Assembly: GCF_964340395.1 (NCBI RefSeq)
Contig: NC_135568.1
Location: 4,631,803 to 4,695,802, forward strand
Source of the DNA: Glandiceps talaboti
Taxonomy: Eukaryota > Hemichordata > Enteropneusta > Spengelidae
Length of the DNA: 64,000 bases
Direction of reading: 5' to 3'
Shown: piece by piece, positions 1 to 13,000 of the stretch
How the letters are laid out: each line of letters starts with the position of its first letter
Position numbering within the stretch: position 1 is the stretch's first letter
Translations under genes and position numbers: made by a program
Notes under the pieces: generated by a model
Seen by the model: only the letters and a program-made list of their open reading frames with translations
Databases searched by the model: none
Told to the model about the DNA's origin: nothing

Positions 1-239
1 GTTGAGCTAGTTGTGTAAGTATACCAACAGAAATGCAAGCCATCAGAATTTGTTTTCTTCTTCTGAACACCATGTTTGGTCATTCACTACCAACAAAATT
101 GGTTATGCTATTCAGACATCCCCCACAAAATGCACACACACCATCTCCAGATGAAAAAACTATTGCATAACAGAGTGGGTGTACACCATATGCGATACTG
201 AGTTGGTGAATCAAGTCCCCCCAGTATGTGTACTGTTTG

Positions 240-253
240 GCGCCCCCTGGTGG
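240..253 (-). promoter_or_regulatory. CTCF-like site
   Basis: GCGCCCCCTGGTGG is the exact reverse complement of CCACCAGGGGGCGC, the bilaterian CTCF core consensus. It lies about 3.7 kb upstream of the KPNB1 ATG and could mark a boundary. It could also be part of a dispersed repeat; similar GCGCCCTC boxes occur at 2118, 14056 and 26825. Confidence 0.4.
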
Positions 254-678
254 CAATGATGTAAATGGATGACAGGCACTTGCAACAAAATTGTGCAACA
301 AAAATCAACAGAAATAAAAGCCAGGAATATGAAAAATGAAGTCCCAGTATTTGACAGTTGTCTCAATTCGAAATGAGTCACTCCTGGCCAGTATGTTCTG
401 TAATATTTCACTTACATTAGTTTCATGTGTGCTCATGTTTCGTATTTATTCTACTCTATATCAGCTGTCTGCTCGTGTCATCTCAGCCTTAGTATGTGTT
501 CATTGTGTGGTATCAGAACTGTGACATTGAATAAAAAATACTTAAAACTTGCTCTATGTTTGAAAAATGTAGAAATGATGTTTGGTTATTATGTAAAATA
601 ACATATGACAACAGAAACGAAGCTTTCAGCCAAAATAAACACAAACTAAAACTACAGCTTACGACTCTGGTAAGCCAG

Positions 679-982
679 CCTTCGGTTTACTAAGATAGAT
701 GCAAACTAAATCTATTGTTCTTCAATATGGTAGATTACACAAGTGGGTGTTAGCGGTTCCTCTGTTGTGCGATTCTAATCACCCTGTGATCAACATAGTG
801 TAAACATTGGAAGTCCCAAAACAATACTTCAAGTTCATGAAACTCTAAATAAACTAGTTTTCAGAGATGCCTCCCTACTGGGACTATAATTAAACCAACG
901 TCCATTCAATAGTTTTTTCACTGTTGTATCAACATGTTGCGACAATAGTTTTAGTTTGTGTCTATCTTAGAAAACTGAAGGC
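679..982. mobile_element. MITE family M1, copy 1
   Basis: A 300-bp element with terminal inverted repeats of about 35 bp. The left end reads CGGTTTACTAAGATAGATGC; the right end, reverse complemented, reads AGTTTTCTAAGATAGACACA, and both continue into AAACTAAA and CTATTG. Internal sequence (GTGGGTG, GGAAGTCCC, ATTAAACCAAC, CCATTCAATAG) recurs in three other copies here. No transposase is encoded. The superfamily is unknown because no clear target duplication could be read. Confidence 0.8.
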
Positions 983-3493
983 CCAACTACCAGTGTAATA
1001 ATATAACCTATTGAATGGATGTTTGTCAAAAATTGTACTCACAGTATGGTGACATTACTGATAACTTCCATCATCTTGCAGTGTACATTTTTGTGGAACT
1101 TCAAATGTTAACCCTATCTTGATCACAAGGTGACAAAGTACACTGCTAATGCCCATTTTCATCTTGTCTTATCTTCCACACCAACGGAAAAAAAATGACA
1201 GTATACATAAATACTCACATACTTATGATAATGTGTGAATATCATTGTATTCATTATGTATGACAAAAAATTACAAATAAAGTATGAAAATTTTCAAATC
1301 CTGTGATACTAATGACAGCTTATGTGAACACTTTTTTCTTATAATCTTGAATGCAGTTTATTTTCTATGAAAATGACACATGTACCAGGAAGTTTGGTCA
1401 ATATCACAAGAGGTCTAGAGTTTAGAGGTACCATCTTTTTGTTGAACTCGAGAAGTAAACGTGTAGCTTATAAACCATTTACAATAATTCAAATTAAGCC
1501 TTCAACTGGTTTGTTTGTTTGTTTTTTCCTTCCTCTTATATTTCATGACTTGTCAGTAATACTTCCCTCATCTTTTACTCGTCATCATTGGTTTGAACTT
1601 TGACCTCTTGTCAACCAAAGATTGATTTTGAAACTAAACTAGCAGGTGTTCAGTAGAGGATATCAAGAGAACTTTGTCATAATGAAAAGTAGAATATGTG
1701 ACATCAGTTCAATATAAATGTCACAAACATTGACGAGGTATATATTTTACTGTTTCTTTAACGTAATAATATAATGGTATCAAAATTGAATGTACACTCA
1801 AAACGTTAAATTGATACATAGAAATACGCTGGCAGGAACGAGACACGGTTCAAGATGGTTTTCATGCTCTTTGGAAAGAGGGTTTCACCAAAAGTGACAA
1901 ATAATGATAATGAGATGTACACTTGATGTAACTAATTAGCTAGATTCTTGATATTTCAGATTATTGCTTAATTAATGCTATTCAGTTATTACACTTCGGA
2001 ACTGGTCAACTTCTATTGTAATAAAACTAAACTTGAAAGTGTGCGTGTCGTGTGGTAGCGCGCCAACACAAGGCGCACGCGATGAAAAGGCACTTAACTA
2101 CAATACAGAAAAGAAGGGCGCCCTCAACATTTGGATTGTTAATGCTAATAATAACGCCACATTCCGGAATCAGATCGTCACCAAAATCTCATGTGACGGC
2201 CTTTGTCTAATAGCTATTAAACTAAAGTTACATCTGATTCCATCAATGTATACAAAGATGGGGCCACATTTCTTTATTTCTTAGGGAACCCAGAAAGTCA
2301 TTTTATCCAACCCTGCGGTCCCTTTCCACCTTGCCTTTCCACAAACTAAGGGACGCTCCTGGCGATTTAGAACACTTACAAACTCCTGATATTGTTGTTT
2401 TAATGATAAAAAAAACCCCCAAAAAACTATAATGCCCGTGTACAGCAAACCTTTTTGAGCCAAATTCTATAGCAGAGAAGAGAAGAGCGCCGACAACGGC
2501 TGATCTTTCAATCTAGATGCCCCGTCATTTTTTGTGTGGCCTGCGTTCCAAGAGTATCATCTCGAACTCAAGCTCCTGGCATTATTTTAGTTCCTAAAAT
2601 CGTTCCAGTGTACAACAGGCCTCTACTAATTAAGCCTGATCTGGAAAATTTATAACTCTATTCCAGATGCAGGGGTGGTGAAAACATCATTTCTAGGTTC
2701 CTATGCATAAAGATATGCTAAGGATCAAATCAACATCGGCTTTATCGTGATGTAGCGATAGCAAAGGATGCAGCTGGCTTCGTTGTCATAGTAAACAAAT
2801 TAATCAAATATCAACTATATTATATTTGCGTCTATCTGCAAAATACTCATAAGTAAGATTACATTTTACCCAAAGTGTACATTTAGTGGAATCATTTTTA
2901 TATTTTATATTTATAACAACACCCAACCGTGTCAAACAGAGTCGTGAGAACGCTAAAGTACCATGGATGTTGCAAAATAAAGGTATTCCTGGATTTTTCT
3001 ACAACCTGATTATAATACGATGTGGTGAATATGACTTCCTTCTTCTTGTAATTGTTTCCTTTCGAAAGCAGTCAGTCCTGGGACAACAAAATCGAAAGTG
3101 AGATTGATTAATAAACGAAGGAAATAGAGGTAGGCATGAGTAAAGGAATCGATTTTTTTTTAAAAGGAAGGGGAGGACAATATTTAAAATATCAAAGTGA
3201 ATATTAGTATTAATACTATTATTACAGAATAACAAACTCAAAACATTCAAGAAGAAAAGTTACACACTTGTATAAGTTGGCAAGTTCCCCTCAAGAAACA
3301 ATTTTGAGATATGAAACCCTGTTTGTTTATTTTCCAACGCTGCCAAGGCCAACTTCAACTTAGGTAGACACACGTCTATTGCTCTCCGTGTGGGTTCTAG
3401 TTTCTAGAGTTGAGAGATGCTTTGATTCGACTCTTGCTAAATGTGTATTGGCATCCCCCTAGTCTAAAATGTGAGAGTCCTACGCATTTCCGC

Positions 3494-3501
3494 TTTGGCG
3501 C
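3494..3501 (+). promoter_or_regulatory. E2F-like site
   Basis: TTTGGCGC followed by GAA is a full match to the E2F consensus TTTSSCGC, 485 bp upstream of the importin beta-1 ATG. It is a single 8-mer, so a chance match is possible. A YY1-like GCCATTTT lies 16 bp downstream. Confidence 0.35.
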
Positions 3502-3732
3502 GAATGAGGAAAGTCAGCCATTTTGAACGATCGTCTCACTCAGTCTGAAAGTATTTCAACTTGCTTAGATTACAGAAAAAATATCAAATTGATGCATTTT
3601 GTCCCCGAAAAAATCAAAAGACTTACTTTTAATATTTGAAAGTATGGACAAATTTCTATACAGCTGAAAGTAATCGTTATCTCACAAAAAATAGTTCGTA
3701 CTGCATTAATTTATGTATACGTATTAAGCTGG

Positions 3733-3792
3733 TCTTTCATTGGATACATTAGCGCATGTAAAGCTAAGAGTCGCATGTGGCCCAATGAAAGA
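3733..3792. promoter_or_regulatory. Paired inverted CCAAT boxes (NF-Y-like) upstream of KPNB1
   Basis: TCTTTCATTGG at 3733-3743 is the exact reverse complement of CCAATGAAAGA at 3782-3792. This gives two CCAAT pentamers in opposite orientation about 40 bp apart, 195-250 bp before the ATG. NF-Y binds CCAAT in either orientation, and paired boxes are typical of growth-linked promoters. The inverted repeat is seen directly; NF-Y use is inferred. Confidence 0.5.
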
Positions 3793-3985
3793 TAGCGTTA
3801 CAAAGACGTGAACTTTGAGCGCAGGGATACTTATTTCGGCTTTCGATATTCTCGTTCAGTGTGCACATGTGCCAGGGTTGGCCGAAGTTAACTTCTTCAG
3901 GGCGATAATTTTGTAGTTGGGGAATTTTCTGGAAGGAAGTCCAGATTTATTGGAATTTGGTACAATGAGCCAATCCATTGCCACC

Positions 3986-4025
3986 ATGGAACTTGTTAGA
4001 GTCTTAGAAGCGACAGTTTCGATCG
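3986..4025 (+). CDS. KPNB1: KPNB1 exon 1, coding part (aa 1-13)
   Basis: Starts [11 protein letters not shown], compared with MELITILEKTV in human. The ATG has a perfect Kozak context. Donor G|GTAAG; ends in phase 1. Intron 1 (4026-4165) is only 140 bp. Confidence 0.93.
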
Positions 4026-7000
4026 GTAAGTTAAACGAAATGAGATTTCTGATGCCGGTTACTTGACTAAATGTTCTCTCGTCTAAGTCAGTCGCCACAC
4101 ACCTTATCAAAGTCATGTTTCAAATCTCTCGCAAGAAATTAAAACTATTCTTTCTCTTTCTCCAGATCAAAGTGCACTTCAAAGTGCTCAAGAGTCCCTG
4201 GAAAAGGCGGCCCAAACAGATTTTGTAAGTACTGTCACCTACAATTACTGATTGCGTGAACCGGGGTTATCGTGCAAACCAACATGGCTTCTTCCACTAC
4301 GCATGACCTGTCGAGTTCATATCGAAATTTGTTGTGAAATGCGTACTGACGTTAAAGTCAACTTCAGTTCTTTGTTTTAATTGTTTCAATTAAACTGTCA
4401 CTTGGTGAAAAACTCGATTAATAGAGGAATGTGGGTTAAGATAAATTGGCTAACCAGAAATAACGTTGCTTTGAATGAGTGAACCATGCAACTTGCAAGG
4501 TCATATACGGGGAGAGTATACTATTGTTCTTAGTCAAACAATGTTCTAATCTTTGGCAACTGATACATCACCGTTATATGCAAATTTTATAGACAGTCCG
4601 GATATATGTACTTGTCTGTTGGGTCATATCAGTGATATGTATTTATTTGATGTGTAAATTCATAGTTATGTCTGTAATATTGTGAGTTGTGACATGACGC
4701 TAGTCATACACACTCACAACTGACCGGCGGTCATAGACAATTTGTAATAAAGTCCTTGTGGCACAGTTAACTTGGGACACTCTCAAACACAGACCATATA
4801 GGTATGTTTGACTAAAGGTGGTTTACTTAAACTACAGGATCTTTAGTATGCTATGAAATTGGCACTTAGTGAGGGTGATCAATATTTCAGTTTGATGACA
4901 TTTCTGGTAGAAGGTGAGGGTACTCTTTTTGTCAGGAACAGAATTAGATGGCTATATTCTTAGTCATTGGACATCTAGGAATTTCAATTTCAATAAATCT
5001 TGTTTCTTTCCTGAAAACGATTCTCTGATACAAGTTTGAAAATTGATTGTACTACCAGTCAGTTTTATTCAATAGTAAAAATATATCATGTAATAACAAA
5101 GATTATCACAAAAATGATATCAACTGTAGTTATCAGGTTTATTGATCATATGGTGCCTTTGTTTTTCCCCCACACTTGTGTTGGTCATTTACAAATGTAG
5201 TGGGAACTACCGGAACATGCCACTCCACATGTTTGAGAATGTCTAAGGTTATATTTGCCCCTTTTGCCTTTCATAATTGCCATTTCCCTGACAGTACTCG
5301 CGATTAACAAAGGTATGATTTCCAATTTACAGAATACATTCTTGTTGGGATTGTCAGAAGTCCTTGCAGATGCAGGAAAAAGTCAAGTGGCTCGTATGGC
5401 AGCAGGTCTGCAGTTGAAAAATGCACTGACATCAAAGGATCCCACTATTAGGGTGAACCTTCAGCAACGATGGATGGCCATTGATGCACAGTTTAGAGAC
5501 AGTATCAAACGTTATGTAAGTCTGCTGTATATTGAGGCCAGTTCCTCTGTTTATATTAACATTTTAGTATAACCATTGAAACACTATACTTAAAACTGTG
5601 GAAATTTTTTGAAAGTGAAACTGAAACTGAAATATATATCCACACATTGTACTTGTTCACCTGTATGAAGATGAATTTGTTGGTCTGGGTTGGTCTCTCA
5701 TCACTAGAATCATTGTGACATAAGAATGGAAGTGTGTTGTATTGTTGGTTTCATGTCAGAATAACACACCAAAAAACAACAATATAAATTTTGACAGCTC
5801 AAAATTTGAAATATATTTGGACATGACCATGATGTGTCTATCAAGTTCTGTAATGTCAAGTCTGAATTGTCACCTAAGTGAACCAGTCACAGGAAAAAAG
5901 TGCACATGCTTTACTGAGGCAGATGACTTCACTGATATTTGTTCATTGACAGCATAGAGCATGCATTTTATTATGATCTAAAAAATTGTATATGTACCTA
6001 TGCAGGAATTGTGTATTTGACAAATGCAATATGTTGTTGTTACTCTGTACACATAATAACAGTAGTGATGAACAAATATTCTGTTATTTAGTTTTTCAGC
6101 CTGTCATGGTCAGTCATAAATTATTATTTTTATGTTTTACTGACTGCATTGTTTTCAGGCCATAGATTGTTTGTCGTGTCACTTAGCTGTACAGTTGTTA
6201 TAAGAATGAACAATACAAATGGAATACACTACCTCAGAAGTTTGCTGTACACCTGATGGTACAGAGTTCTCATATTTCACTGCATGGCATCAGTACTAGG
6301 GTTCAATTTCCTTATTATTTCTGTATTGTTTCACATGACATGACCTACGCGACAACCCGTATTATTGTTTGTACATTAATGATACAGCTACATATACAGT
6401 ATTAATTAATAAATGTAATGTTTTTGATTGGTAGGTACTTCAAACTCTTGGAACAGAACTTCAAAGACCTAGTTCTGCAGCACAGGTAGGAATAATAGGT
6501 CCTGTACAAGATGATGTCATAGATACAGATTATAAGGATGAAACATTTTACTTCTCCAGTGTTTTCTTGGGGCAACGTGAAGCTATTGCAATGTTGTCAC
6601 TGATTGGAAAACAAACATGTTCTTTATCACACATTAACAATACAGCCAACAGATGTACTTGTTTTCTAACCAATGAGAGTGAACCTTATGAAATGCTTCA
6701 CATTATCTGACCAATGAGAATGAACCTTATGAAGTTTTTAACGTGTCAGTAATGTTTCCACATGATAATCAATGAGAGAGTAGCTATGTAATGTTGGTAA
6801 ACATATCCAATCAAAAGGGAAGTATTTTCTAATTGATACAACGATGATCGCAACATGACAGTCCTACAATCCAAGTAGATGAACTTTTATTACATGAAAT
6901 AAAAGATAAATTTGTGGGTGTGCATAATGAACTGATTGGCTTATTTCAAAGCATGTAGGGGTGGAGGTGGGGGGTGAGACGGCCACATCGAAGTTTTCGA

Positions 7001-10000
7001 ATCTGCTTTGGAAACGTGATAGAGCAGTCAATGAACTGTTGTTACCATTTATTTCAGTGTGTGGCATGTATAGCGTGTGCTGAAATTCCACATGACCAAT
7101 GGCCTGATTTGATAACCACTATGGTACAGAATGTTACCAGCCCAACAAGTACTGAGTCATTAAAAGAATCTACATTAGAAGCTATTGGATACATGTGTCA
7201 AGATATGGTATGTATATCATTTGTGGATTAAAAGAACTTGCATTTCCATGCAAGGTGTCCTCTTAGCCAAGTTGACATGACACATGATGCACAATGTCTT
7301 GTAACATCTTGTCATCCCTATCCCTCACCATGTGCTGACTCGCAAGAAAACCTGTATTTTATCATTTTGATCACAAAACAAAACAAAAATTGTGTCAGTA
7401 GACACAATCTATGTCCCCGACTCAGGAGTATAGTATTTATTACCATCATAAGATTGTAATTCAATGAATGTTTTTGAAATGTATGTAGAGAGAGTGGTAG
7501 TGGTGATGATGGTGGGAGGGGTGTTTATTAGCGAAGTTTCGTCTGCTCAATAATTTATGGCCTTGTGCAGGAAAGTGGAAGTACTGCAATGTGAAGCCTT
7601 TGGATATGAATGATGAAAATTGTATGACTTCTGTGTTTTCTGAATACATGATGTTTCAAATATGAATAGCGTACACATAGCACATTTTTTGCTTTTGAAA
7701 TTCTTAGTATGTGCTACGGTTGACCTGTTTCTTTTTGCTAACATAACTAGTGTTTTATGAATACATTATGTTTCGAATATGAATAGCATACACATCATAT
7801 TTTTTTGCTTTTGAAATTCTTAGTATGTGCTACTGTTGACCTGTTTCTTTTTGCTAACATAACTAGAAACAAATTGTTATTAGTATAATTATTATTATTA
7901 TTATTATTATTATTATCTAATATGAGAATTATATTTGATGATTTCAGGAGCCGGAACATCTTGCCCACAAGTCTAATGAAATCTTAACAGCCATTGTACA
8001 AGGTATGAGAAAGGAGGAACCCAGTAATCAAGTCAGACTGGCTGCTACTATGGCACTACTCAATTCATTGGAATTTACAAAGGCTAACTTTGACAAAGAT
8101 GTAAGTTACTTTCATTACACCAGAAATGGGGTTGTTTTGGCGTTTCACTTATGGGTCGTGATGTGTTTTGTAACACGCTCGAACAATTTAAAACACAAAA
8201 TAAAAACAATTATAGATATACTACACATAATTGAGATGTAGAAGCAGACAATTAATCATGCTGATTATGAGTTAGAAAGGAAACCATGGAAACCATGGTC
8301 AAATCCATATATATTCTTTTCAGTGTAAGCTGGTTTCTACTGCACTGTAAAAGAAGTGATGCTTACCACTTTTTGATGTGGTTAGGTAAAAGATCCTATT
8401 GTGTGTGGTGACAGTTTTTGATAGTCTTGAGTTGAGATCTGTATCTATATATTAAAAAAAAAACACTCGCCATGTGTGCAATACTAAAGTAACATTATTT
8501 TTGCTGTAACAATTGTATAATGTAGTGCTCATTTGAACATATCAATTCTCAATATGATAGGAAAGTACCTGACTTATATAAGGAAGTTGATATTTTTGAA
8601 ACATTGCACACATCTGATAAAAATGACCATTACTTACAATGCACCCAGGCTTTGAAATACATGAAGGGTGTGTTCACTATGTGTTAAGGTCATCTGTTCT
8701 TTCATTAATCTGGTCTATTGTGGGTACTGGATTGGATTATTCTTTGTTAGCTTTGTGAAGTGACACTGAATATCAAAGTGTAACACCCACACACACTCCC
8801 TGCTTGATTTTAGCTATGTTGTGTCACGTCAATAAATGGTGATGTCATAATTGTCTTTGGTAAGTGGCAGGGCTTGAAATTATCTTCCTTCCGTACTCCC
8901 AGTGAACTTTCATGTTCAATAACAGTCCCATACACATAGTCCTGGACTGAAACATGACTCTCATTTGAAATATGTGCATTATCAATATTTTTTTAATGTC
9001 TGTAAATGCTAAATTGTCACAGTGGTAGCCTGAGTGGGCGACCAGCTTCTAAAGGATCCCCATAGCAAGAATTACCGTAGTACTCTCTGAACGTGGGACT
9101 ACCATTTCTATTGAGCTCAGAGTAGTAAAATTAAAATTGAATTTAGATATGAAGAATAGCTTGAGGTTGATGTAAAAGATGACAGTCTTCTCTAAACCCT
9201 CACCTTCCTGTGTGATAGACTAAGTGTAGGATGCATTGTGTTTCAGCTCTAATCAGTTTTAGTAAATTGATAGCTGAGTGGTAACATGACATGTCACATC
9301 TAACAGATCAATGTAATAGCTAATGTATGAATATAGTTTGTCATGTATTTGTGTATATCCATTTATGGTACAATTGTTTGTTCACTGTGGCTAGGGTCAA
9401 ACGTTCACATGGTTGCTGAAGAGGTCACATTCAGTTGACAGATGATGACAATAATATAAAGACACATCAAACAAAAGCACTTAATGTACATGGGCCAATT
9501 GTAATGTCAACAAGCTAGTTTGACATGCTGCTGACAGCAATTTCTTTGTGACGTCTTACTACAATTTAGTGTCCTTCTTTTCCTTTACTATGTAGTAACT
9601 CTCAAGAAGACCACTTTGTGTCATTTTGAAAATTTACTGTCTTTTACCCGAATGCACTCTGAATATCTGCGACATTTTGTACTCAAAATGTTTTAGTTTT
9701 CGCCCCAGTGTGATTTCACTTCAGATACTTGAAAACATTTCAACTTTTGATTTATGTACTAAAATAAAGTCAGATTACTGTTTGTTGACTTCATTTTATG
9801 GGATTATTACCACCATTCAATGATTAGCCTTGACATAGTTTGTGTAAATGTGTTGACAAAGAATAAAAAACAATTGCTATGTTTGAAATGTTGATCTCTC
9901 TTTCTAACATATGAGAGTTTTGGTTCTGTAATTTTCCACTTGACATCAAACGGTTGAGTTGCCCCGAAAGAGTTTCAAAAGAATTTTTGATTACCTAGTT

Positions 10001-13000
10001 TCCTGGCTGAGGCTTGGGTATAAATGGAATGTTGACCTGTATGACCTCAGCTGACCTGTGATAACCTTTGTTGTCTGTAATATCTTTAGTCAGTGAATAT
10101 AGATTAATTCAATGCATTCAAGCTTGGCTTACACGTCAACATTTTGTCACTTATTTACCCAGACATACCCATATTGATCAATAATATTTTTATTCAGTGT
10201 GGAGAATTTGTATTTGTTTTGTGTTATTAGAATGGGGGTTCTGTCCAGCTGTGCATAGCCATATCCATGACATGCAGTAGTCAATTTCATTCACACTTGA
10301 CTCAAGGAGACATGATAATCATATGTCACTTTATTTCATAACAACATATTGACAGAATGGCAGCCATATTTGTCATTGACAGATGACAGCCATATTTATC
10401 ATTGACACAACGGAAGCCATATTTGTCAAAAAATAACTTTTTACCCCATGACTCAAAAACATGTCCACACTCACAGAAAAGCCAATTTACATGTTCATAA
10501 AACAAAAGAATACAAATTAATCAATATTTTTTAGCAACTAAAATGGAGATGACTGACATAATTGTCAGGAAGCTTCTGTTGCCATAACAACCTAGATTTG
10601 AAGGCCTACAATTCAATCGCAGATGCTATCCATGGATCCCAGATTCATAGATTATTGTGGAATATTTGCTGTGTTTTTGTGGAGCCTGCAAATGGGACTT
10701 GCTCCCAGTGGTCCTAGAAATGAAATAAAATAATTAATTCAGCTTCTATGTAGGAGATGTTGTTTATGTAGGAATTGAAGTATTAATCCGTATTGCTTTT
10801 TTTTTACAGGCTGAGCGTCATTTCATCATGCAAGTTGTATGTGAAGGTACACAATGTACAGATACACATGTCAAAGTGGCTGCTCTACAATGTCTTGTGA
10901 AAATTATGTCACTCTACTACCAACATATGGAGACATACATGGGACCAGCTTTATTTGCTGTAAGTACACAAATTATATTTTTGGGGTGATATTCAAAACA
11001 AGCTCAAAGAAAAAGTGGGCACATATCAAGATGAATTCACAGAATCTGTATAAGTTGATGTTAGCTTAGCTTGTATGAACTTGACTTGCGTTCAAGGGAT
11101 TTGGTTTCAACACGTACATGTGTCACTTTGCTTTCTTCAATTTCATATTCATGTGAAAAATCAAATTATTGAGTAAATTTGACTAGTATATCTTCCAAAT
11201 ATCTTATAAATAAGCACAGATAGGGAACCCTGGTAAAAATGCCAGAGGAACTCGCATAGATTTTACCTGCTTAGTGACCTAAAACACTGTGTTCATTAGA
11301 TTTCCTGTGGAATTTTTTTCAGATAACTCTTGAAGCTATGAAGAGTGAAGAGGACGAGGTAGCACTCCAAGGCATTGAATTCTGGTCTACAGTTTGTGAT
11401 GAAGAAATGGATCTAGCCATAGAACAATCAGAGGTAGTGTACAGATTCTCTGAAAGTCAGGACATTTTGTTTGTATATTTCATAACAAGACATTGTGTGA
11501 AACGTATAAAATACAGTGCCACCTAGTATTGAAACTCTATAGTCACTCTAGTTTGGTAGTAATTTCTTGATGCACCAAACTATGGATACTCATTGGTCAG
11601 TTAATCTGCATTATAAGCTGAATTGTTACATTTTGTAGATATATGTATGCTTAGTGTGTTTTGATTGGTTTACAGGCATCAGAACAGGGTCGTCCACCAG
11701 AACATACTAGTAGATTCTATGGCAAGGGAGCTTTACAGTATCTGGTACCACTGCTGACTCAAACCCTGACAAAACAGGTAAGTATCACTAATAAGTAAAC
11801 ATAAGTAAACTGCAGTTGGTAGATTGTCTGGTTAGGCATCTGTGCAGTATGTTTTATTCCGCCCTGGACACTCTTAGAAAGACAAACTGCAATTTTGAAA
11901 TATTGCCCTAAGTCACATGACATTCACTGTGAAATTTAGTTGGCCAAGTAATTCTTTACAATGATTCAAAGACTCAACAAAGTAAATTAAAATGGCAAAT
12001 CCTGACTTTTGTAACAGATTACTGTATCAATTCAACTATAGTTTAGTTGCACTTTGTTGTAGTTGATTGAGCCCAGGATTTGACGTTTGACAAATAGTTT
12101 GGTAAAATACAAGTAGCCAGACTCAATTGGTGAATACAAAACACTTTATTCAATGTTCATTCTTACACAGAAGACCTTCCTCAGGAATCAGAATAAACTT
12201 ACAGTAGAGTGTAAAATTTGTAAATTGATAGAAATAAAATCAGTACAAGTGGAGCTACAATATGCTGACAAAAGTAAAGAGAAAAATAGTAAAGTTCACT
12301 AGTAAAACAAGAATGGGAAAAGGATAAAAACTAGCTGATAAAATGAAATTTTGTAATCCTAAACATATGTCAATTCTATTTAATGTTATAGGAAGAAGGG
12401 GATGATGATGATGAATGGAATCCATGCAAAGCTGCAGGTGTTTGTTTGATGCTGTTAGCAACTTGTTGTGAAGATGACGTTGTCCCTCATATATTACCAT
12501 TTGTGAAAATTAACATCAAACATGCCGATTGGCATTACAGGGAGGCTGCTGTCATGGCCTTTGGTGAGTCATCTTTCGTAAATATAATACCACTCAGCCA
12601 TATGACTTTAGTTTGGTGGCAAGAGTCACTTTTACCACCAACGTCAGAAGGTGGGCGTGTGTTCTCGCGAGTAGCACTCCTCTTATGGAACTGTATACCA
12701 CTTGAACTTCATTCTTTGTGAAATGTTGATAAATTCAAGAAAGACATCAAGACATATCTGTTTACAAGAGTTTTCTAACTTTTTAAAACGATCTACTGTT
12801 GTTCCTGTTCAGCACCATAGAACATTATGTTGTATTGGATTTTGGCTCTATACAAATTCTTTTGATTGATTGATTGATTGATTTTACTTGCTTGCCATAA
12901 TATCAAGTAAAATATTACTCGTTTAATTACTAGCATGTGGCCTTTCTAACTGTAGTCAACATAGACAACCGGACTTGCTCTTTTATCAAACCCAACCTTT

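Larger units (their letters stand above)
1..3399. other. Upstream intergenic region
   Basis: No gene is recognised on either strand. It contains the CTCF-like site (240) and MITE M1 copy 1 (679-982). A patch at 2030-2560 is richer in CG (GGTAGCGCGCCAACACAAGG, GAAGAGCGCCGACAACGG), perhaps a regulatory island or an old gene fragment. The rest is AT-rich and featureless. Confidence 0.45.
3400..3985 (+). promoter_or_regulatory. Putative KPNB1 promoter and 5' UTR
   Basis: No gene is seen here other than the KPNB1 leader. Candidate elements are TTTGGCGC at 3494-3501 (E2F consensus), GCCATTTT at 3517-3524 (YY1-like) and two CCAAT boxes at 3733-3792. No TATA box is evident near the ATG, as is common for housekeeping genes. 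The transcription start cannot be fixed from sequence alone. A 5' UTR intron cannot be excluded. Confidence 0.45.
8101..10809 (+). other. KPNB1 intron 6, longest intron
   Basis: No coding exon is recognised in this 2.7-kb intron. It holds a dispersed repeat segment (8330-8830) related to 47.86-48.18 kb, and a short triplicated GCCATATTTGTCATTGACA-type repeat at 10345-10430. The remainder is AT-rich unique-looking sequence. Confidence 0.6.

Noticed and set aside
2033-2284. Open frame of 83 codons in a CG-richer patch
   Set aside because: No homology recognised and no splice context; kept only as a composition note.
3856-4116. Minus-strand open frame of 86 codons over KPNB1 exon 1
   Set aside because: Antisense shadow of the coding exon and its splice region; no motif.
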